Source: Perognathus longimembris pacificus
Taxonomy: Eukaryota > Chordata > Mammalia > Rodentia > Heteromyidae
Length of the DNA: 64,000 bases
Direction of reading: 5' to 3'
NCBI RefSeq assembly: GCF_023159225.1
Contig: NW_025959298.1
Coordinates: forward strand, 1 to 64,000
Shown here in pieces: positions 52,126-60,800 of this stretch. A program made the position numbers and the translations under genes. Position 1 is the first letter of the stretch. Every line of letters starts with the position of its first letter. Below the pieces are notes generated by a model. It did not search any database and had not been told where the DNA came from. It saw only the letters and a list, made by a program, of their open reading frames with translations.

Positions 52126-52570
52126 GGGACACTTCTAAAATGTATGTCTTATGCTTAAATACCTCTTCTCCACTGCCTTATGGAAGGAGCCCAAATTGAC
52201 CCCAGCTTCTTTTTAATTTTCACAATGCTTATGGCATTCAGCAGCAGGAATTCCTGGTTTCTAGAGAGTTGTTCTCTTCCTGTGTTCCTGTCTCTGTCTC
52301 TTCTTCCTGGAATCTTCCCCATTGGTATCTGCCTGTCAAATGGCTACCCATTCTTAATGAACTACTCAGATGTGAAGTTGAAATGATAAATCTTTGCTTT
52401 CCTTGGCCAGCCCCGCCCCACCCTGGCGGTTTCCTGTTGTTTCTGCTTGGGGCACTGGAAGGCTCAGGCCAGGGCAGGACGGGCGATGGATGGGGGGCTG
52501 GGTGGGGCAGAGCGGACAGGCGGGACAGAGGCAGTGGAGTCAAAACAGGGTAAAATGATACACGGGTGTG
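52126..52570. other. Transition from AT-rich to GC-rich DNA
   Basis: No gene identified. Base composition changes here: 'cagccccgccccaccctgg' at about 52410-52430 is the first strongly GC-rich stretch, and from this point to the CSF2RA exons nearly everything is GC-rich and tandemly repetitive. Confidence 0.6.
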
Positions 52571-52572
52571 CA

Positions 52573-54088
52573 ATTTGCAAGCTGGGGGTTCTGGGTGCTG
52601 AGTGCTAAATACTAGGTAGCTGGGTGCTGGGTACTGGGTGCTGGGTGGCTAGGGGCTGGTTACTGGGTGTCTGAGTGCTAGGTACTGGGTGCTGGGTGGT
52701 TGGGTGCTGGGTGACTGGGTGCTTGGTAGCTGGGTGTTGAGTAGCTGGATGGTGTGGTCTGAGTAGTTGGGTGCTGGGTACTGGTTAGATGGGTGCTGGG
52801 TGCTAGGTACTAGGTGCCTGGGGTCTGAGTAGCAGGGTTCTGGGAACTGGGTGCTCAGTAGCTGGGTACTGGCTGCTGGCTAGCTGGGTGGCTGGGTTCT
52901 GGGTGCTGGGTACTGGGTGCTGGGTAGCTGGGTACTGGGTGCTGGGTGTCTGGGTGCTGAGTAGCTGGGTGCTGGGGGCTGGTTGGCTGGGTGCTGGGTA
53001 CTGGGTGATGGGTGCTGAGTGGTTGTGTCCTGGTGCTGGGTGGCTGGGTACTAGGTGCTGGATTAGGTGCTGGATAGCTGGGTAGCTGGGTGGCTGGGTG
53101 CTGAGTAGCTGGGTACTGGGTGCTGGGTGTCTGGGTGCTGAGTAGCTGGGTGCTGGGGGCTGGTTGGCTGGGTGCTGGGTACTGGGTGATGGGTGCTGAG
53201 TGGTTGTGTCCTGGTGCTGGGTACTGGTTGGCTGGGTACTAGGTGCTGGATTAGGTGCTGGGTAGCTGGGTAGCTGAGTGGCTGGGTGCTGAGTAGCTGG
53301 GTACTGGACGCTGATTGGCTAGGTACTAGGTACTGGGTGCTGGGTGGTTGGCGGCTGGGTGCTAGGTACTGGGTTGAGTAGCTGGGTGGCTGGGTGCTGA
53401 CTAGCTGGATGCTGAGGTCCAAATAACTGGATACTGGGTGCTGAGTAGCTGAGTGCTGGGTTGCTGGGTACTTGGTGCTGGGTACCTGGGTGGTGAATAG
53501 CTGGGTGCTGGGGACTGGGTGCTGGGTGGCTAGGTACTGAGTCGCTGGGTGCTGGGTACTGGTTGGGTGCTTAGTAGTTGCATGATGGGTAATGGGGGCT
53601 AGGTGCTGAGTAGCTGCATGCTGAAGGCTGGCATCTGGGTGCTGAGTAGCTGGGTGCTGGGTGGCTGGGTGCTGGGTACTGGGTAGCTGGGTACTGGCTG
53701 GCTGGGATGCTGGGTACTGGGTGCTGGGTGGCTGGGTGCTGAGTAGCTGGGGACTGGATGCTGATTGGCTGGGTTTGGTACTGGGTGCTGGGGGGTTAGG
53801 TGCTGGGTGGCTGGGTACTTGGTAGCTGGGTAGCTGTGTGGGTGGCTGGTTGCTGGGTAGCTGGGTAGTGGGTGGCTGGGTGCTGGGTACTGGTTCGCTG
53901 GGTGCTGAGGGCACTGAGGGTTGAGTACCTGGGTGCTCAGTACTGGGTGCTGAGTAGGTGAGTGCTGGCTGGGTACTGGGGGTTGGGGTGCTGAGTACCT
54001 GGGTGCTGAGGGCTGAGAACCTGGGTGGCTGGGTAATGGGTGCTGGGTGCTGAGTAGCTGGGTGCCGGGTGGCTGGGTGCCGGGCCGG
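52573..54088. repeat. G-rich minisatellite, short 'TGGGTGC / TGGGTAC' units
   Basis: About 1.5 kb of degenerate 7-9-bp units of the form CTGGGTGC, CTGGGTAC, AGCTGGGT. A longer period is superimposed: the stretch from about 52926 recurs about 181 bp downstream at 53107, nearly unchanged, including 'gtggttgtgtcctgg'. The G-rich strand has GGG runs every 5-8 nt. Long Thr/Pro/Gln frames on the minus strand are by-products of the period. Confidence 0.93.
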
Positions 54089-54129
54089 GATTCGAGCCCC
54101 AGTCCCCCTCCTCCCCGCCCTCCCCTAGG

Positions 54130-54747
54130 CCCCTTGCCTGTCCGTGTGTCCGTCTGTCCGTCTCTCTCTCAGTTGTCCCTGTGTCCACCCGTCTGTCTGT
54201 CTGCCTCGGTTTCCCTGCCCATCCGTCTGTCCGTCTGTCTGTCCCCAGGCCTGGGACCCTGTGCGCCTGTCGCTCTGTGCGTCCGTCCATCTGTCTACGT
54301 TCATTGGTCCCTGTCTGTCCGTCCATCCGTCTGTCTCCTTGTCTGTCTGTCCGTCTGCCCATCTGTCTGTCCATCTGTCTCTCGCTGCATGTCTGTCTGT
54401 CCATCTGTCTCCCTGTTCGTCCATCTGTCCGTCTGTCTGTCCATCCGTCTGTCTGCCGTCCGACTGTCTCTGTGTCTGTCACACTGCTTGTGTGTCCGTC
54501 TGTGTGTCCGTCTGTCTGTCTGTCCGTCTGTCTGTCCATCTGTCTCTCTCCCTGTCTCCCTATTTGTCCATCTGTCCTCCCTGTTCGTCCGTCTGTGTCT
54601 CTGTCTTTCCATCTGTGTCTTTTTGTCCATCTGTCTGTCCATCTGTCCGTCTGTCAGTCTCCCTGTCCATCCGTCCATCTATGTCTGTCTGTCCATTTGT
54701 CCGTCTCCCTGTCTGTCTTTCCATCTGTCCGTCCATCCGACTGTCTC

Positions 54748-54782
<35 letters not shown>

Positions 54783-54950
54783 CCCTGTCTGTCTATCTCC
54801 CTGTCCATCTGTCTGTGTCTCTCTAGCTGCCTGACTGTCCCACAGCCGGTCTAACCGTCTGTCTGTCTGTTTGTCTGTCTGTGTTAGTGCCTGTTCCTGT
54901 CTGTGTGTCTCCCTCCCTGTCTCTGTGTCCACCCGTCTGTCCGTCTCTCC
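54130..54950. repeat. CTGT / CCGT / CCAT tetranucleotide-rich tract
   Basis: Long pyrimidine-rich run of TGTC-type units on the plus strand with variants (tccgtctg, tccatctg, tctccctg). Open frames rich in Cys/Ser (plus) and Asp/Arg/Thr/Gln (minus) are translations of the repeat. Confidence 0.92.
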
Positions 54951-55012
54951 CTTCCCCTGTGGGCAGCCGAAGCGAAAGACAGTGAGCCAGGCCCTGCGGC
55001 CCAGAGAGTGAC

Positions 55013-55638
55013 CAAGCACCCAGCACCCCTCACGGAGGCACGGGAGGAGGACTGAGCGCCTAGCACACACACAGGAGGACTGAGCACCCAGCACCTCGTG
55101 TGGAGGAACGGGAGGAGAACTGAGCGCCCAGCGCCTCCTGTGGATTCATGGGAGGAGGACTGAGCACCCAGGCCCTCGTGTGGGACACAGGACTAACTGC
55201 CCAGCACCCACATGAGAAGACTGAGCACCCAGCACTTTGTGTGGAGGCACGGGAGGACTGAGCACCCAGCACCTCATATGCAGACACCGGGGGAGGACTG
55301 AGCACCCAGCACTAACAAAGGAAGACTGAGCACCCAGCATCTTGTGTGGAGACGCCAGGGGGGACTGAGCACCCAGAATCTTGTGTGGAGATGCCGGGGG
55401 AGGACTGAGCACCCAGCACCCACGCAGGAGGACTCAGTACCCTAACCCTGGGTACGTGTGTGCATGCGGGGGGGGGGGCTGGGGTGACCCGGGCGGCGCC
55501 ATGATCAGGGCCCAGGCTGCAGGCTCAGCTCCACCACGGGCCATGGCTCCACCTCCTCCTCCACCTCCTCCTCCTCCTCCTCCTCCTCCTCCTCCTCCTC
55601 CTCCTCCTCCTCCTCCTCCTCCTCCTCCTCCTCCTCCC
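55013..55638. repeat. Minisatellite plus CCT tract, block A
   Basis: Degenerate units with the core GGACTGAGCACCCAGCACC (55013-55445), a short GC-rich link with 'ggcggcgccatgatcagg', and a CCT trinucleotide tract (about 55553-55636). The block recurs at 56476-57062 with few changes. Confidence 0.93.
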
Positions 55639-55639
55639 A

Positions 55640-56456
55640 GCCCTACCTGCCTCAGTGTCTGTACCTTTTGGCTGGTTTCACTCAGAATATGGCCAGAGAA
55701 TGGCTGAAGTAAATAACAGGAATGAAGAAAGGAAATGTATGGTGATTAGCAGTTCTTTGAGGGAAATGTTTACCTTTATTCACAAACAGTGTATGTGTTG
55801 GTAGTTTTCCTATTGCCAGAGAAAGAGAGTGTTGATTCTAAATGTTAGTTTTTAACATGAGAATCTTAAGCATTATATGTCATAACTCTAAAAAATGTTA
55901 GGTGTTTCAGAATCTTTCAAAAATATTTATTGTCTTTTTTCTCCTTTATTGTCAAAGTGAAGTACAGAGGGGTTACAATTTCATATATAATGCAGTGAGT
56001 ACATTTCTTGTCCAACATGTTAACTCCTCCTCCCCTCCACATGCCTACCTCTTCCCTCCTGCTTCCCCTTCCACCCACGAGTTGTATGGTTGGTTTACAC
56101 CAAATGGTTTTGTGAGTATTGTGTTTGGAGTTGTTTGTATTTTTATCCTTTGTCTATTGATTTTGATATTTACTTTCTCTTCCCTAGCTCTAATACACGT
56201 ATATACAGTATCCAGGGTGCTCAGATGAGATACAGTGATAGTGGGGGTAAAACCACAGGAAGGGAATACGAGAGAAAATAAAAAGGGTACGGATTCATAT
56301 CGCATGTTGAAAATAATTACAATAATGATATACCACTTGTTTCCATAACATGGAGCTCATTTCACTTAGAATCATCTTAAGTGTCCATAAGGGCATAGCT
56401 ATTGGGCTATTATGACTTCGGCTTTGACTAGCCTAAACATGTACTAATTATTCCAA
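55640..56456. repeat. Inserted copy of the 9490-10305 sequence
   Basis: Same orientation as the source, about 815 bp, about a dozen substitutions. The low-coordinate junction runs from the end of the CCT block ('ctcccag') into 'ccctacctgcc'. Includes an L1 3' UTR fragment at about 55925-56456 on the minus strand. Confidence 0.93.
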
Positions 56457-56475
56457 AAACATGTACTAATTATTC
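56457..56475. repeat. 17-bp templated repeat at the junction
   Basis: The bases catgtactaattattcc end the inserted copy, are repeated once after 'aaaaa', and then run directly into block A'. Source and target share CCAA at the crossover. Confidence 0.88.
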
Positions 56476-57062
56476 CAAGCACCCAGCACCCCTCACGGAG
56501 GCACGGGAGGAGGACTGAGCGCCTAGCACACACACAGGAGGACTGAGCACCCAGCACCTCGTGTGGAGGAACGGGAGGAGAACTGAGCGCCCAGCGCCTC
56601 CTGTGGATTCATGGGAGGAGGACTGAGCACCCAGGCCCTCGTGTGGGACACAGGACTAACTGCCCAGCACCCACATGAGAAGACTGAGCACCCAGCACTT
56701 TGTGTGGAGGCACGGGAGGACTGAGCACCCAGCACCTCGTATGCAGACACCGGGGGAGGACTGAGCACCCAGCACTAACAAAGGAAGACTGAGCACCCAG
56801 CACCTTGTGTGGAGACGCCAGGGGGGACTGAGCACCCAGCATCTTGTGTGGAGATGCCGGGGGAGGACTGAGCACCCAGCACCCACGCAGGAGGACTCAG
56901 TACCCTAACCCTGGGTACGTGTGTGCATGCGGGGGGGAGGCTGGGGTGATCCCGGCGGCGCCATGATCAGGGCCCAGGCTGCAGGCTCAGCTCCACCACG
57001 GGCAATGGCTCCGCCGCCTCCTCCTCCTCCTCCTCCTCCTCCTCCTCCTCCTCCTCCTCCCA
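56476..57062. repeat. Minisatellite plus CCT tract, block A'
   Basis: Second copy of block A, from 'aagcacccagcacccctcac' through the CCT tract, differing by a handful of bases (for example 'cctcgtatg' for 'cctcatatg'), with shorter G and CCT runs. Confidence 0.93.
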
Positions 57063-57084
57063 GCGGAGGACAGGGGGAGGTGCA

Positions 57085-57835
57085 CGGCTGTCCGGCTGTC
57101 CGTGTGTCCATCCGCCCATCTCTTTGTCTGTCTGTCTGTCTCCCTCTGTGTCTGTCCGTCCATCCATTTGTCCATGTGTCCGTCTGTCTCCAGGTCTGTC
57201 TGCCCGTCTGCTCATCTGTCCATCTGTCCATCCATCCGTCCGTCTGTCTGTCTCCCTGTTTCTCCGTCTGTCTGTCTGACCATCTGCTCTGTGTGTTTGT
57301 CCGTCTGTCTCCAGGTCCATCTGTCCATGACTGTCTGTCTCCCTGTGTGTCTCACTGTGTGCTCATCTGTCTGTCCGTCTCCCTCTCTTGTCTATCTGTC
57401 TCCATGATGTCCATCTGTCCATCCGTCCATCTGTGTCTTTTTGTCATCTGTCTGTCTCCAGTTCTGTCTGTCTGTCTCCCTGTCCACCTGTCTGTCTGTC
57501 CTGCTCATCTGTGTCCCTGTCTGTCTGTCTGTCCATCTGTCTGCTGTGTGTCTGTCTATCCGTCTCCCTGTCTGTCTGTCTCCATGTCTGTTTGTCCATC
57601 TGTCTGCCTGTCTCTTGTCCATGCCTGTTTGTCTGTCTCCAGGTCTGTCCATCTGTCTCCCAGTCTGTCTGTCTGTCTGTTCATCTGTCCGTCCATCTCC
57701 CTGTCTCCCTGTCTGTCCGTCCGTCTGTCTTCATGTCTGTCCGTGTCTCGATTCCCATCGCAGTCTGTCTGTCACCGCCCAAGCCCCCAGCCCCCCATGT
57801 CCCTCTGTCCCTCCGTCCGTCCGTCTGTCCATCTT
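57085..57835. repeat. Second CTGT / CCGT tetranucleotide-rich tract
   Basis: Same type of repeat as at 54130-54950. It lies downstream of block A', whereas the first tract lies upstream of block A. Its right end borders the putative box-1 exon. Confidence 0.92.
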
Positions 57836-57838
57836 CAC

Positions 57839-57882
57839 CAGTCAACTTGTCGCTGACACAGGGAACGCGGGCGCTCAGGAGC
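57839..57882 (-). CDS. CSF2RA: CSF2RA box-1-like cytoplasmic exon (weak)
   Basis: Acceptor 'cgtctgccctgcag' and donor GTGAAG flank 44 nt encoding [14 protein letters not shown]. The spacing V-P-x-V-x-D-K-L resembles the juxtamembrane box 1 of CSF2RA (Pro-rich motif, then DKL), which recruits JAK2. The usual Pro-Pro pair is absent. Beyond it the CTGT tract begins and the remaining cytoplasmic exon is not found. Confidence 0.35.
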
Positions 57883-60800
57883 CTGCAGGGCAGACGGACG
57901 GACGGGTGGATGTGGGCTCGAATCCCGGCCTCCCACATGGCCCACAATGCGTTGCGTTCCCCCTCCCACCCTGGGGGCCCCGGGTTCAGATTCCTGCTCA
58001 CCTCTGACAGCCCCAGCCCAGGCCCAGCGACCCCAGTGCTGCCGAAGCAGCAGGTGCAGCATGGCTGGCCCGGCGGGGACCCTTGAAACCTCCGACTGTG
58101 TGGGTGTGCACACACTCGGGGAGGAAGGGATGGGAGGGGGAGGGGTCACATGAAGTGGGGAGGGAGGGACACGTGACCCTCAGCTCCTTGCCCCAGCCCT
58201 CCCTACACGACTCCACCTGCAAAGGCTCCCCCCCATTTGAGGCCTCTGAGGACACTTCAAATCGCCACCTATCCACCCACAGGCCCAGAATGGTCTTGGG
58301 GACACTTGAAACCACCCCCCCACCCAGATCCCCATTCCCCCGGGGACACTTGAAACCGCCGTGGGGACACTCAAAACTGCCCTACATCCACTCACAGGCC
58401 CAAGGTTTTCGTGGGGACACTGGATACCGCCCTCCATCGATGCACACGCCGAGGGTTGCCTTGGAGACACTTGAAACCACCCCCTAAAGAACTGCCCCCA
58501 TCATGGGACACTTGAAACTGACCCTCACCCAGACGCCCTCCCCTTGGGGACACTTGAAACCGCCCTCCATCCACCCACAGGCCCAGGGTTGCCTTGGCGT
58601 CGCTTAAAACCGCCCCCTACAGAACCACTCCAACCCGGGGACACTTGAAACCGCCCTCCATCCACCCACAGGCCCAAGGTGGTCCTGGTTACACTTGAAA
58701 CCACCCCCCCCCAGAGCCCCTCCCCATTGGGATACTAGAAAACACCCTTGGGACACTTGAAACCGCCCTGGGTACACTTGAAACCACCCACCACAGACCC
58801 CTCCCCACCCTGGAGACACTTGAAACGAATCGCCCCAGACCCCTTCCCCCGGGAACACTTGAAACCGCCCTCCATCCACCCACAGGCCCAAAATGGTCCT
58901 GGGGACACTTGAAACCACCCCCCACCCAGAATCTCTACTCCTGGGGACACCTGAAACCTCCCTGGGGACAGTTGAAACCGCCCTCTGCTCCCCAAACTCC
59001 ACCGTGTTGCTCTAGGAGCCCTAGGTCAGGGTGCGGGCTTCCCTGGCCCGGATGCACAGGCCCGGTGAGGCCCGGGTTCGAGGCCTGGCAGGGCGTAGGT
59101 GTTGTCTGAGCCTCCCAAGACCTCAATGTGGGGGGAGACTCGCCATGGGGCAGGGGTAAACTGAGGCACGGGGCGGTTCCAGGAGCACTCACCGGGGAGT
59201 CCTGGGAGACCAGCTGGCCACCATGCTAAAAGAACAGAGCACAGGCCTCAGTCTGCATTGACTGCGGGGCAGGGTGCTGGACCGTGTACTTCTGGGTGAT
59301 GTGCTTAGTACTCCCACGTGCTGTGTGGAGTACTCCCCAGTGCTGGGCTGAGTACTCCCATTTCACACTAATCCTGAAACCCACCTCTCCCAACCAATAC
59401 TGGACTGAGTAGTCCAGGGTGCTACAACCAGTACTCCCTGGTGCTGGACTGAGTACTCCCGGGTGCTGCACTGAGTACTCCCATCCCTCCCCGGTGCTGG
59501 ACTGAGTACTCCCATCCCACACCAATCCGGAACCCCACCCCCTCCTGAACGTTGCTGGACTAAATACTCCCCACCAGTGATGGACCGAGTACTCCCGGGT
59601 GTTGCACTGAGTACTCCCATGCACAGGGGCAGCTGGTACCGGAAGTCGTACTTGCTCCACTGCCTCCAGGTCCTGTGTGGCTCCCACCATACCTGCCAGC
59701 CCCGGGGGCCGCAGGCAATGCTCACGTTTCACAGGGGGTCAAAGTGTTCTGAAAACTGCCACAGATGAATGGAGGGACACCGGGTGGGGTGGGGGGGCTC
59801 GAAACTGCCCTCGGTGGTGCCAGGAATACTTGAAACTGCCCTTGTGGGTCTTGGGGGACACTCAAAACTGCCCTGGATGCTCATTGGGACAGTGGAAACC
59901 GCCTTCCATCCACCAAGGTGCTCGTGTGGACACTTGAAACCGCCCTCAGCGGTCTCGGGGACACTTAAAACCGCCCTGGATGGTCCTGGGAAAACTTGAA
60001 GCTGCTTTTGGGGGTCATGGGGAACCCTTGAAATCGCCCTAGGTGGTCTTGGGGATACCTGAAACTGCCCTCCATGCACCAAAGTGCTCGTGGGGATACT
60101 TGAAACCACTCTCGGTGGTCTCGAGGACACAAATCCGCCCTCGGTGTTCTTGGGGACACTTTAAACTGCCCTTGGTGGTCTCTGGGATACTTGAAACCGC
60201 CCTGGGTGGTCCAGGGGGTACTGGAAACCACCCTCACCAATTTCACGGGCATAGAGCCAGGCGTCCAGGAAGTGGACGGGGCCAGCGGGGCTCGAGCCGG
60301 TGACCAGGGCGTAGGTCTGGGCCCAGAGGCCAGCAAGATCGGGGAGGATGCAGCCCACCTGGAGGCCGGACTGGCACATGTCGGCCAGCACTCATGGTAC
60401 AGGCCGGTCCTAGGGAGTGGTGGGGCATTAGAAACTCACAATGGCCGAAGGGGGTGACATTAGAAACCGACAGTGGCCAACAGAGGTGGCATTACAAACT
60501 GACAATGCCAAAGAGAGGCGTTAGAAACTGACAATGGCGGGATGAGCGGGGAACAATAGAAACCGACAATGGTGGGGAGGGGGCATTGAAACCGGCAGGG
60601 GTGGCCCCACCTGGAGTCAGGATCCTGAAGGAATACTGTGTCCCCTGCGGTGCCTGCGGCCCCAGTGCCCATGAGCAGTTCAGGGCCTGGGCCTCGAAGA
60701 CATAACACACAAGGCCTGGGGAAACGACATGGCGGGGGGGGTGGAGGGTGGAGGGCCTGTGGGGAGACTTACCCCTGACCCTTCAACCTCACGACCTCTG

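Noticed and set aside
53063..53914. 283-codon Thr/Pro/Gln-rich open frame, minus strand
   Set aside because: It is the translation of the short-unit minisatellite; no start context, domain or splice signals, and several frames are open over the same stretch.
54047..54854. Cys/Ser/Val-rich frames up to 259 codons in three frames
   Set aside because: All are read-through of the CTGT/CCGT tract. Simultaneous openness of all frames shows that the repeat, not selection, keeps stops away.
55381..57856. Poly-proline frames starting MIRAQAAGSAPPR in two copies
   Set aside because: The start context looks good and it occurs twice, but the two copies are one duplication and the frame runs into CCT and CTGT repeats that differ between the copies.
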